The translations under genes and the position numbers were made by a program. From positions 1 to 64,000 of the forward strand of contig NZ_BCFL01000030.1 in assembly GCF_002217755.1 (NCBI RefSeq): 64,000 bases of DNA. Direction: 5' to 3'. Below the pieces are notes generated by a model. The model saw only the letters and a list, made by a program, of their open reading frames with translations. It did no database searches and was not told where the DNA came from. Shown in pieces: positions 43,045-51,733 of this stretch; the first letter of the stretch is position 1, and each line of letters starts with the position of its first letter. This stretch comes from Streptomyces hyaluromycini (GTDB lineage: Bacteria > Actinomycetota > Actinomycetes > Streptomycetales > Streptomycetaceae).

Positions 43045-43998
43045 ATGCTCGCGTTCGTCGCCCGCCGCGTCGCGGCGGCCATCGGCACCCTGTTCCTGTC
43101 GTCCGTGCTCGTCTTCCTCGCCCTCCAGGCCCTGCCCGGCGACGTGGCCACCCAGATCCTCGGCAAGGACGCCACGCCCGACGCCGTGGCCACCCTGCGC
43201 AAGCAGCTGGGACTCGACCAGCCCGCCTGGGAACGCTACTTCGACTGGATCAAGGGCGCCCTGCACGGGGACTTCGGCACCTCGCTGGTCTCCGGGAAGC
43301 CCGTGGGCGGCGAGGTGGCGCAGTACCTCGCCAACTCCGCGCTCATCGCCGTCGTCACCATCCTGTTCGCGGTGACCGGGTCGCTGGTGCTGGGCATTCT
43401 CGCCGGCCTGTACCGCGACCGCTGGGCCGACCACCTGATCTCCACCGTCAGCCTCGTCGGCATGAGCGTCCCCGAGTTCGTGGTCGCCACCGTGCTGGTG
43501 CTGTGCTTCTCGGTCGCGCTGCCATGGTTCCCCGCCGTCGTCCTGTACGGCCCCGACGCGAGCGTGGGCCAACTGCTGCCCGCCGTCTGGCTGCCCGCAC
43601 TCGCCCTCGCCATCGTCATGGCCGCCTACATCGTCCGCATGGCCCGTACGTCGGTCATCGACGTGATGGCCGGCGAGTACGTCACCACCGCCCGGCTCAA
43701 GGGCCTGTCCACCTGGCGGGTCGTCACCCGCCACGCACTGCCCAGCGCCCTGCTGCCCACCCTGCACGTGATCGCACTGAACGTGGCCTGGCTCGTCGGC
43801 GGCGTCGCCGTCGTCGAGAACGTCTTCAACTACCCGGGCATCGGCAAGCTGATGCTCACCTCCGTGCAGAACCGCGACCTGCCCGTGGTCCAGGCCGTCG
43901 CACTGATCAGCGCCGTCGTCTACGTCGTCTGCAACCTCGCCGCCGACCTCGGCGCCATGGCCCTCAACCCCAAGCTCCGTACGCGCGGGAGGACTTGA
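43045..43998 (+). CDS. ABC transporter permease, DppB type
   Basis: A 317-residue membrane protein with the usual first helix AAIGTLFLSSVLVFLALQAL, the periplasmic LRKQLGLDQPAWERYFDWI segment, a cytoplasmic EAA-type loop (YVTTARLKGLSTWRVVTRHA) and NVFNYPGIGKLMLTSVQNRD. It starts two bases after the binding-protein stop and its TGA overlaps the next ATG. Confidence 0.93.
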   Translation: MLAFVARRVAAAIGTLFLSSVLVFLALQALPGDVATQILGKDATPDAVATLRKQLGLDQPAWERYFDWIKGALHGDFGTSLVSGKPVGGEVAQYLANSALIAVVTILFAVTGSLVLGILAGLYRDRWADHLISTVSLVGMSVPEFVVATVLVLCFSVALPWFPAVVLYGPDASVGQLLPAVWLPALALAIVMAAYIVRMARTSVIDVMAGEYVTTARLKGLSTWRVVTRHALPSALLPTLHVIALNVAWLVGGVAVVENVFNYPGIGKLMLTSVQNRDLPVVQAVALISAVVYVVCNLAADLGAMALNPKLRTRGRT

Positions 43999-44897
43999 TG
44001 ACCACCCTCGACACCGCCCCGCCCGCCGCACCCGCGGCCGCGGACGTCCGGGCCCGCACCGCCCGCGCCTGGCGCACCCTGCGCTCCTCGCGCACCGCGC
44101 TCGTCGGCCTCGCCGTCGTCGGCGTCCACGTGCTGCTCGCCCTGCTCGCCCCGCTGCTCACCTCGTACGACCCCATTGCCAACGACCCCTCGCACGTACT
44201 CCTCGGACCGAGCTGGGAGCACTGGGCGGGCACCGACCAGTACGGCCGGGACGTCCTGACCCGGGTGCTGTACGGCGGCCGGTACGCGCTCGGCGTGTCC
44301 GTCGTCGCCACCGTCCTGGCGGTCGCCCTCGGCACGGTCATCGGCTGCGCGGCGGCCCTGCGCGGAGGCTGGTTCGACGACGTCCTGGGCCGGGTGCTCG
44401 ACGCGGTGCTCGCGGTGCCGTCCATCCTCGCGCTGCTCGTCGTCGTGACCGCGCTGGGCACCGGTTCCGCGGTCATCGTCTGCGCCGTCGCCGTCGTGTT
44501 CGTGCCCCAGGTCGTCCGGGTGGTGCGCGGTGCGGCACTCGCCGTCGTGCCCGCCGACTACGTCACCGCGGCCCGCGCCCGCGGCGAAGGCACCTGGTCG
44601 ATCCTGCGGCGGGAGGTCCTGCCCAACATCGCCGACGTGGTCGGCGTGGAGTTCGCGATGCGCGCCTCCTGGGTCGTGCTGCTGATCTCCTCGCTGTCCT
44701 TCCTCGGCTTCGGCGCCGACCCGCCGACCCCCGACTGGGGGCTCATGGTCGCCGAGAACCGCACCGCCATCACCGTCGTCCCGATGGCGAGCCTCGCGCC
44801 GATCATCGCCCTGGCCACCCTCGTGGTCGGGCTCAACCTCGCGGCCGACGGCCTGTCCAAGGCCTGGGGCGTGGACCGGATCAGGGAGGGCTCCTGA
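43998..44897 (+). CDS. ABC transporter permease, DppC type
   Basis: A 299-residue permease starting in the stop of its partner. GTDQYGRDVLTRVLYGGRYA and the EAA loop YVTAARARGEGTWSILRREV are typical, as is FLGFGADPPTPDWGLMVAEN. Together with the DppB-type subunit it forms the channel. It overlaps the ATPase gene by one base. Confidence 0.93.
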   Translation: MTTLDTAPPAAPAAADVRARTARAWRTLRSSRTALVGLAVVGVHVLLALLAPLLTSYDPIANDPSHVLLGPSWEHWAGTDQYGRDVLTRVLYGGRYALGVSVVATVLAVALGTVIGCAAALRGGWFDDVLGRVLDAVLAVPSILALLVVVTALGTGSAVIVCAVAVVFVPQVVRVVRGAALAVVPADYVTAARARGEGTWSILRREVLPNIADVVGVEFAMRASWVVLLISSLSFLGFGADPPTPDWGLMVAENRTAITVVPMASLAPIIALATLVVGLNLAADGLSKAWGVDRIREGS

Positions 44898-46696
44898 TGA
44901 CCTCGACCCAGCCGATGACCCCGACCGAGGGAGAGCCCGCGGCGCCCCCCGTCGTCTCCGTCGACTCCCTTTCCGTCTCCTACCGTTCGGGCGGGCGCGA
45001 CCTGCCGGTCGTGCACGACGTGTCCTTCGAACTCGCCCAGGGCCGCACGCTCGCCCTCGTCGGCGAGTCCGGCAGCGGCAAGTCGACCGTCGCCGCCACC
45101 CTGCTCGGTCACCTGCGGCACGGCTCGCGCCTGGACGGCGGGACCGTGCGGGTGGCAGGACACGACGTCTTCGCCCTGCCGGCACGGGAGTTGCGGCGGC
45201 TGCGCGGCGGGACCGTGGCCATGGTCGCGCAGAACGCCGGCCACGCGCTCACCCCGTCCATGCGCGTCGGCCGGCAGATCGCCGAGGCCGGCAGCGACGT
45301 CCCGGTGCTCGACCTGCTGGAGCAGGTCCGGCTGCCACGCCCCGCCGACCTCGCGCGCCGCTACCCGCACGAACTCTCCGGCGGCCAGCAGCAGCGCGTC
45401 GCCATCGCCATGGCCCTCGCGGCCCGCCCCAGGGTCCTCGTCCTCGACGAGCCCACGACCGGCCTCGACGTCGTCACCCAGCGCGGCATCCTCGACCTGG
45501 TCGCCGCCCTGCGCGACGAACTCGGCCTGGCCGCCGTGCTGGTGAGCCACGACCTCGGGGTCGTCGCCCGGATGGCCGACGAGGTGAGCGTGCTGCGCTC
45601 GGGCCGGGTCGTGGAGTCGGCGCCCACCCGGGCGCTCTTCGCCGGAGCCGAACAGCCCTACACCAAGCGGCTGCTGGCGAGCGTGCCGCGGCTGACGGAC
45701 GACGGGCTCGCGCTCGTGGGGGACAACGGCGAGCGGGAGGTGCGGGCCAGGGCCGTGGTGGACGCGGACGCCCCCGTCGCCGTCTCCGCGCAGGACGTCA
45801 CCGTCGACTACGGGACGGCCCGCGCCGTGCACGGCGTCACCTTCGACGTCCGCCGCGGCGAGATCGTCGCCCTGGTGGGCGAGTCGGGCAGCGGGAAGTC
45901 CACCCTCGCCTGGTCCCTCGCCGGGCTGCGCGCCCCCTCGGGCGGCACGATGACCCACGGCTCCGGCGATCTGGCCCGGCCCGCCCGCCGCCGGCCCGCG
46001 GCGCTGCGCCGCCTGGTGCAACTGGTGTTCCAGAACGCCGACACCTCGCTCAACCCGCGCCGCACGGTCGGCGACGCGATCCGCCGCCCCCTGCGCTTCT
46101 TCGGCACCGCCCCCGACCGGCGGTCGGCCCACGCCCGCGCCCTGGACCTGGTGCGGGACGTACGGCTCGACCCGGCGCTCGCCGACCGGCTGCCCGCGCA
46201 GCTCTCGGGCGGCCAGCGGCAGCGCATCGGCATCGCACGGGCACTGGCCGGCGAGCCGGACGTGCTGATCGCCGACGAGATCACCACCGCCCTGGACGTC
46301 TCGGTGCAGGCCGAGGTACTGCGACTCCTCGACGACCTGCGCAGGGAACGGCAGTTGGCCTGCCTGTTCATCAGCCACGACCTGGCCGTCGTACGGGGCA
46401 TCGCCGACCGCGTGCTCGTCCTGCGCCACGGCGTGGTGGTGGAGGAGGGCCCGACCGAGGCCGTCTTCGCCGACCCGGCACACCCCTACACCCGTGAGCT
46501 GATGGCGGCGGCCCTCGAACCCGACCCCGACGCCCGCCCGTTGGTGGAGGACGTACCCGACTGGACCGACGCGGCGCAGCCGGGCGACGTCTGGACCGAC
46601 CACGGCGGCGGTCACCGCGTACGCCGCTGGCGTCCCGCCGACACCTCCGACACCCCCGACGCCGCCGTCACCTCCGTCAGCGAAGGAGTCTCGTGA
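44897..46696 (+). CDS. Fused ABC transporter ATPase (DppD-DppF type)
   Basis: A 599-residue protein holding two ATPase domains in one chain. Each has a Walker A (GESGSGKST at about 60 and about 330), signature (LSGGQQQRV and LSGGQRQRIG) and Walker B (VLDEPTTGLD, IADEITTALD). Both carry the oligopeptide-family C-terminal extension (PYTKRLLASVPRL, PYTRELMAAALEP). Fused forms are common in actinobacteria. It energises the import system encoded just upstream and overlaps the hydrolase gene by four bases. Confidence 0.94.
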   Translation: MTSTQPMTPTEGEPAAPPVVSVDSLSVSYRSGGRDLPVVHDVSFELAQGRTLALVGESGSGKSTVAATLLGHLRHGSRLDGGTVRVAGHDVFALPARELRRLRGGTVAMVAQNAGHALTPSMRVGRQIAEAGSDVPVLDLLEQVRLPRPADLARRYPHELSGGQQQRVAIAMALAARPRVLVLDEPTTGLDVVTQRGILDLVAALRDELGLAAVLVSHDLGVVARMADEVSVLRSGRVVESAPTRALFAGAEQPYTKRLLASVPRLTDDGLALVGDNGEREVRARAVVDADAPVAVSAQDVTVDYGTARAVHGVTFDVRRGEIVALVGESGSGKSTLAWSLAGLRAPSGGTMTHGSGDLARPARRRPAALRRLVQLVFQNADTSLNPRRTVGDAIRRPLRFFGTAPDRRSAHARALDLVRDVRLDPALADRLPAQLSGGQRQRIGIARALAGEPDVLIADEITTALDVSVQAEVLRLLDDLRRERQLACLFISHDLAVVRGIADRVLVLRHGVVVEEGPTEAVFADPAHPYTRELMAAALEPDPDARPLVEDVPDWTDAAQPGDVWTDHGGGHRVRRWRPADTSDTPDAAVTSVSEGVS

Positions 46697-48702
46697 AGTA
46701 CCGCGAGCGGTTCGACCGCCAGGTCGTGCGCGAGGACGTCTGGATCCCCGTCCAGGGCGGCCGGACCCGCCTGCACGCACGCGTCTGGCGTCCGGCCGAC
46801 GCCGAGCACGACCCGGTGCCGGCGCTGCTCGAATACCTCCCGTACCGCAAGAGCGACTGGACCGCACCCCGCGACGCCCAGCGCCACCCCTGGTACGCGG
46901 GCCACGGCTACGCCTCCGTCCGCGTCGACATCCGCGGCCACGGCGACAGCGAGGGTGTCCCCGGCGACGAGTACGACGCGACCGAACTCGCGGACGGCGT
47001 GGACGTCGTCAACTGGCTGGCCGCGCAGCCCTGGTGCACGGGCAGGGTCGGCATGTTCGGGATCTCCTGGGGCGGCTTCAACTCCCTGCAGATCGCCGCC
47101 CTCGCCCCCGAACCCCTCAAGGCGATCGTGACGGTCTGCTCCACCGACGACCGCTACGACAACGACGTGCACTACACCGGCGGCGCCGTCCTCGGCATCG
47201 ACATGCTCGCCTGGGCCGGCACCATGCTCGCCTTCGCCGCCCGCCCGCCGGACCCGGCGAACGTCGGCGCCGACCGCTGGCTGCCGATGTGGCGCGAACG
47301 CCTCGACGCCCTCGAACCGTTCCTGCACACCTGGCTGGCCCACCAGCAGCGGGACGACTACTGGCGGCACGGCAGCGTGTGCGAGGACTACGGCGCGATC
47401 GACGCGGCGGTGCTCGCGGTCGGCGGCTGGCACGACCCGTACCGCGACGCGGTGCTGCGGCTGGTCGAACACCTGCCGCAGGACCGCGTACGGGGGCTGA
47501 TCGGCCCGTGGTCCCACCAGTACCCGGACCGCGGGCTGCCCCCCGGTCCCGCCATCGGCTTCCTCCAGGAGACCCTGCGCTGGTGGGACCAGCACCTCAA
47601 GGGCGCCGACACCGGCGTGATGCGGGAGCCGCTGCTGCGCGCCTGGATCAACGACCCGGTGCCGCCCGCCACGTCGTACGACGTCATGCCGGGCCGCTGG
47701 GTCGGCGACCCGGCCTGGCCCTCGCCGCGGGTCAGCCGGCAGGAGCGCCCGCTGGGCACGGACGGCACGCCGCCCGTCCTGGTCCGCTCCCCGCTCCACA
47801 CCGGCATCGACGCCGGCCGCTTCTTCCCCTTCGGCAACGCGAGCGACCTGCCGCCCGACCAGCGCGAGGAGGACGGCCGCTCGGTGTGCCTCGACTCGGC
47901 CCCGCTGACCGAGCGCGTCGAGATCCTCGGCCGCCCACGGGTCCGGCTCCGCCTGGACAGCGCCACCCCGCGCGCCCACGTCATCGCCCGCCTGTGCGAC
48001 GTGGCCCCCGACGGCTCGTCCACCCTCGTCACCCGGGGCGTGCTGAACCTGCTCGCCCGGCACGGACGGGACAAGGCCGTCGAGTGGAGCCCGGGAACGT
48101 ACGAGGACGTCGAGTTCGAGCTGAGCGCCATCGGGTACGCCTTCCCGCCCGGCCACCGCATCCGCCTCGCCGTCTCCGACGCCTACTGGCCGTGGGTGTG
48201 GCCGCACGGCGAACGCGGGGAGCTGACCCTGCTGCCCGCCGACAGCACCCTCCTGCTGCCCGTGCGGGCGGCCGGCGAGGAGCCGCCGGTCCGCTTCGAG
48301 GAGCCCGAACAGGCGCCACCGCTCCCGGTCACGTACGACGTCCCGGCCGAGCCGCGTCCCGAGCGGCTCGTCACCCACGACGTCGCGGCAGGGGAGTGGA
48401 CCCTGGAGGTCGACCCCCGCTACGGCGGATCCCGCACCTACCCGGACGGGCTGCGCTACGAGGAGAACGCCCGGGAGACGTACCGTGTCCGCAGCGACGA
48501 CCCGCTGTCCGCCTCGGCCGTCTCCGCGTGGACGATCCGGCTGACCCGCGAGGGTGACTGGGACGCGGAGATCGTCGCGCGGACCGAACTGCGGGCCACG
48601 GCCTCGGAGTTCGTGATGGACAGTCACCTCGAAGCACGGGCGAACGGAGAGACAGTGGCCAAGCGCGCATGGCACCGCACCACCCCGAGGACGTCGGGAT
48701 GA
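46693..48702 (+). CDS. CocE/NonD-family hydrolase (X-Pro dipeptidyl-peptidase type)
   Basis: A 669-residue S15-type hydrolase. The catalytic triad is visible: Ser in GMFGISWGGF, Asp in GGWHDPYRDAV and His in GPWSHQYPD; a C-terminal jelly-roll domain starts about residue 330. There is no signal peptide, so it probably acts in the cytoplasm on what the transporter brings in. Relatives include cocaine esterase, glutaryl-7-ACA acylase and X-Pro peptidases. The GTG lies within the ATPase stop (GTGA), and the TetR gene overlaps its end by four bases. Confidence 0.9.
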   Translation: MKYRERFDRQVVREDVWIPVQGGRTRLHARVWRPADAEHDPVPALLEYLPYRKSDWTAPRDAQRHPWYAGHGYASVRVDIRGHGDSEGVPGDEYDATELADGVDVVNWLAAQPWCTGRVGMFGISWGGFNSLQIAALAPEPLKAIVTVCSTDDRYDNDVHYTGGAVLGIDMLAWAGTMLAFAARPPDPANVGADRWLPMWRERLDALEPFLHTWLAHQQRDDYWRHGSVCEDYGAIDAAVLAVGGWHDPYRDAVLRLVEHLPQDRVRGLIGPWSHQYPDRGLPPGPAIGFLQETLRWWDQHLKGADTGVMREPLLRAWINDPVPPATSYDVMPGRWVGDPAWPSPRVSRQERPLGTDGTPPVLVRSPLHTGIDAGRFFPFGNASDLPPDQREEDGRSVCLDSAPLTERVEILGRPRVRLRLDSATPRAHVIARLCDVAPDGSSTLVTRGVLNLLARHGRDKAVEWSPGTYEDVEFELSAIGYAFPPGHRIRLAVSDAYWPWVWPHGERGELTLLPADSTLLLPVRAAGEEPPVRFEEPEQAPPLPVTYDVPAEPRPERLVTHDVAAGEWTLEVDPRYGGSRTYPDGLRYEENARETYRVRSDDPLSASAVSAWTIRLTREGDWDAEIVARTELRATASEFVMDSHLEARANGETVAKRAWHRTTPRTSG

Positions 48703-49346
48703 AGGCCGAGCGGAGCCCGCGCCGAGCCGTCGCCGCCGCCGACCGCACCCGGCAGCCCACCGAGGTGCGCCGCCGCCTCATCGTGGAGGCCGCGGTACCG
48801 CTGATCGCCGAGCGGGGCTACGCCTCGGTCGGCGTGCGGGACGTCGCGGCCGCGGCCGGGGTGTCCGTCGGCACGGTCACCTACCACTTCGGCAGCGTCC
48901 AGGAGATCCTCTCCGAGGCGATGGTGCTGCAGATCGAGCGGTACTACGCGGCCCTCAGCGAGGCCGCGGACCGGGCGACCAGCGGTGCCGAGGGGCTGCG
49001 GCTGCTCGTGGACGCGCTGTTCACCGAGGACACCGACCGGCACTGGCGGATGTGGTTCGAGTACTGGAACGCGGGCGAGCACCACCCCGACCAGGCGTTC
49101 GCCCGCGGCCAGGACCGGCGCTACGAGAGCTGGCACCAGCAGATCCGCACGCTGGCCGAGCGAGGCGTCGCCGACGGCGAGTTCAGCTGCGAGGACCTGG
49201 ACGGCTTCACGGTCCGGTTCGCCGCCCTCGCCGACGGCCTGGCCCTGCAGCGGCTGCGCCAGGCCCCGCCGCTCACCACCCAGGACGCCCGCCGCCACCT
49301 GAACCACTTCGTCGAGACGGAACTCCGCCGACGGCCCGGCACCTGA
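48699..49346 (+). CDS. TetR-family transcriptional regulator
   Basis: A 215-residue repressor with helix-turn-helix VGVRDVAAAAGVSVGTVTYHF. Its ATG at 48699 overlaps the hydrolase stop (ATGA), which is stronger support than the upstream GTG at 48669. The C-terminal domain has WRMWFEYWNAGEHHP. As the last gene of the transporter-hydrolase operon it probably autoregulates it. Confidence 0.9.
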   Translation: MKAERSPRRAVAAADRTRQPTEVRRRLIVEAAVPLIAERGYASVGVRDVAAAAGVSVGTVTYHFGSVQEILSEAMVLQIERYYAALSEAADRATSGAEGLRLLVDALFTEDTDRHWRMWFEYWNAGEHHPDQAFARGQDRRYESWHQQIRTLAERGVADGEFSCEDLDGFTVRFAALADGLALQRLRQAPPLTTQDARRHLNHFVETELRRRPGT

Positions 49347-49401
49347 CGAAGCATCGGTGATCCGAGGCGTGCCTAAGCGCTCCGCTGGAAGTGCCGCGAT
49401 G

Positions 49402-49443
49402 TGCCGTCTGCCGTCTGCCGTCTGCCGTCTGCCGTCTGCCGTC
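49402..49443. repeat. (TGCCGTC)6 heptanucleotide tandem repeat
   Basis: Six perfect head-to-tail TGCCGTC units in the gap between two convergent genes. Heptamer repeats cannot keep a frame when they slip, which fits the non-coding position. Confidence 0.9.
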
Positions 49444-49477
49444 TGCGGCGCCGTCGTGGGCTGGTCGCGCAGTTCCT

Positions 49478-49524
49478 CCCCCAGCCTTCGGCCGGGGGTA
49501 CCCCCAGCGCCCCTTCGGGGCGCT
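49478..49524. terminator. Paired hairpins between convergent operons
   Basis: CCCCCAGCC-TTC-GGCCGGGGG (49478-49498) and AGCGCCCC-TTC-GGGGCGCT (49506-49524) form two stems 7 bases apart, after the TetR stop and before the end of the iron-type dehydrogenase read from the other side. Likely a bidirectional terminator. Confidence 0.75.
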
Positions 49525-49555
49525 GCCGAAGTGCAGCGGACTTCGCCGGACCCGC

Positions 49556-50716
49556 TTAGTACACGGCTTCCAGGATCCCGAGGATCTGCTCCTCGGTGGG
49601 CTGCCGGGGCGCGTTGCGGGTGACCGCGTCGGCGAGGGCGCCCGCGGCGACGGGGCGCAGCAGGTCCGGGCGGGCGCCCAGGTCGCGCAGGGGCTGCTTG
49701 ATGCCGAGCGCGCCGGAGATCTCGCGGACGGCGTCGATCGTGGCGCGGGCCCAGTCGCCGTCGGCGGGCGGGGCGAGGCGCAGGGCGCGACCGGCCTGCT
49801 CGTACGCCTCCTGGGCGGCCGGGGCGCTGAACTCCAGGACCTCCTCCAGGACGGCGGCGAGCGCGACCCCGTGCGGGGTGCCGGTGTGGGCGGTCAGGGC
49901 GTGCCCGATGCCGTGCACGAGACCGAGCCCGGAGATGGTCAGGGCCTGGCCCGCCAGGTGGGCGCCGAGCATCAGCCCCGCCCGGGCCTCCAGGTCCGAG
50001 CCGTCGGCGTGGGCGGCGGGCAGCCAGCGGCCGACCATCGCCACCGCCTGCGTCGCGTACGCCGCCGAGACCGGGTTCGCACCCCGCGAGGCCAGCGACT
50101 CGATGCCGTGCACGAGGGCGTCGATGCCGGTGGCCGCCGTGATCCGGGCGGGCAGGCCGAGCGTCAGCTCCGGGTCGAGCAGCGCGATCCGCGGCTTCAC
50201 CGAGGGGTGGCCGAGGTACACCTTGCGGCGGGCGGCGGTGTCCTCGATGACACCGAAGCCGTTGGTCTCCGCACCCGTGCCCGAGGTGGTCGGGATCGCG
50301 ATCAGCGGCAGTCCGTCCAGCGCCTCCCACAGCGCGTCCGCGTCGGCCGCCGCCGCGTCCGCGTTGCCGACCAGGAGCGAGATGCCCTTGGCCGCGTCGA
50401 GGACCGAGCCACCGCCGAGGGCGACGACCACCGCCGGGCCGAACTCCCGTGCCCGGGCGGCGCCTTCGTCGACGTTGCCGGTGGAGGGGTTGGCGCCGAC
50501 CCCGTCGTACACCCCGTGCTCGACGCCCGCCGCGTCCAGCACCTTGAGCACCTGGCCGGCGATCCCGGCGGCCCGCAGCCCGCGGTCGGTGACCACGAAC
50601 GCGCGGCTCATGCCGAGGGAGGAGACCAGGTCCGGGAGATGCGAGAGGCGGCCGGGGCCGAACTCGATACGGCAGGTGGGGTCGACGGTCAGCTGGCTGG
50701 TGAGGGACTCGCCCAT
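49556..50716 (-). CDS. Iron-containing alcohol dehydrogenase
   Basis: A 386-residue group III dehydrogenase. The NAD site is VVALGGGSVLDAAKGIS; metal ligands are in ATGIDALVHGIES (Asp, His) and GLVHGIGHALTAHTGTPHGV (two His). AGGAG lies ten bases before the ATG at 50716. The frame extends upstream to 51535 without family sequence. It ends a five-gene operon of aldehyde and hydroxyacid enzymes and probably reduces or oxidises a small (hydroxy)aldehyde. Confidence 0.92.
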   Translation of the reverse strand: MGESLTSQLTVDPTCRIEFGPGRLSHLPDLVSSLGMSRAFVVTDRGLRAAGIAGQVLKVLDAAGVEHGVYDGVGANPSTGNVDEGAARAREFGPAVVVALGGGSVLDAAKGISLLVGNADAAAADADALWEALDGLPLIAIPTTSGTGAETNGFGVIEDTAARRKVYLGHPSVKPRIALLDPELTLGLPARITAATGIDALVHGIESLASRGANPVSAAYATQAVAMVGRWLPAAHADGSDLEARAGLMLGAHLAGQALTISGLGLVHGIGHALTAHTGTPHGVALAAVLEEVLEFSAPAAQEAYEQAGRALRLAPPADGDWARATIDAVREISGALGIKQPLRDLGARPDLLRPVAAGALADAVTRNAPRQPTEEQILGILEAVY

Positions 50717-50763
50717 GGCGTACGGCTCCTGGAGACGCGAGGGGAAGGGGGACGCGGATCGGC

Positions 50764-51690
50764 TCAGGCGGGGTTCAGCAGGGCCTCCTGCGGGTGGGGG
50801 AGCCGGAACTCCCTCCCGGCCAGAGCCTCGTAGAGCCGCACCGGGCTCATTTCCCCGGCCAGGTCGCCGTGTTGTGCCTTGGAGCGGCGGTAGATCTGCT
50901 CCACGAGCGCGGACAGCTCGGTGGCGACGCCCAGGTCGCGGCCGAGGTCCACGGCGAGGCCCAGGTCCTTGCAGGCGAGGACCATGGCGAACGAGTCGTC
51001 GTAGTCGCCGTCGACCAGCACGGACAGCAGGTCCTGCGCCAGGAAGTGCGAGGCGGCCGGGCTGGCCAGCAGCGAACTGCGCAGCACGCCCAGGTCGACG
51101 CCCGCCTTCGTGCCCATGGCGAGCACCTCGGAGGTGGCGACGAGGTGGGTGAACCAGAGCAGGTTGATCATCAGCTTGACGGTGTAGCCGGCCCCCAGCG
51201 GGCCCACGTGCAGCACCTTGTCGGGGTCGCCCATGGCCTCGAAGACCGGCAGGCAGGTCCGGAAGTCGTCCGCGTCCCCGCCCACGAATATCTGCAGCCG
51301 CCCGGCCTCGGCACCGCGCGCCATGCCACTGACGGGGGCGTCCAGGCGGCGCACCCCGCGCCGGTCCAGGACGTCTGCGGCGATCCGGTCCGCGACGGCC
51401 GGGGTGGAGGTCGACATGTCGATCCACAGGGCGCCCTCGGGCAGCGCCTCGGCGGCCCCGCCGCGCAGCAGCACCTCCTCGACGATGCGCGGGTTCGGCA
51501 GCATCGTGATCAGCAGTTCGGCGTCGGCCACGCATGCGGCAGGGGTGCTGGCCCAGCTCGCGCCGAGCGCCAGATGGTCGGCGGCGGCCTCGGGCCGGGT
51601 GTCGTGCACGGTGACCTGGTGTCCCGCCTGGATCAGGTGGCGGGCCATGTGGCGTCCCATGTTGCCCAGGCCGATGAAACCGATCCTCAT
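50764..51690 (-). CDS. Beta-hydroxyacid dehydrogenase (3-hydroxyisobutyrate/tartronate semialdehyde type)
   Basis: A 308-residue NAD(P)-dependent dehydrogenase: cofactor motif GFIGLGNMGRHMARHL, substrate site LDAPVSGMARGAEAG, catalytic Lys in AGYTVKLMINLL. The family interconverts beta-hydroxyacids and semialdehydes. Lies between the aldehyde dehydrogenase and the iron-type dehydrogenase with short gaps on both sides. Confidence 0.92.
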   Translation of the reverse strand: MRIGFIGLGNMGRHMARHLIQAGHQVTVHDTRPEAAADHLALGASWASTPAACVADAELLITMLPNPRIVEEVLLRGGAAEALPEGALWIDMSTSTPAVADRIAADVLDRRGVRRLDAPVSGMARGAEAGRLQIFVGGDADDFRTCLPVFEAMGDPDKVLHVGPLGAGYTVKLMINLLWFTHLVATSEVLAMGTKAGVDLGVLRSSLLASPAASHFLAQDLLSVLVDGDYDDSFAMVLACKDLGLAVDLGRDLGVATELSALVEQIYRRSKAQHGDLAGEMSPVRLYEALAGREFRLPHPQEALLNPA

Positions 51691-51733
51691 CGTTGTCCTC
51701 GCTAGGTGATGGTGGAGTACGGGGAGGGGCCGC

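Noticed and set aside
41551..43998. 815-residue frame joining binding-protein and permease regions
   Set aside because: The first part is an out-of-frame Arg/Pro-rich shadow; only the sequence from 43045 is the permease.
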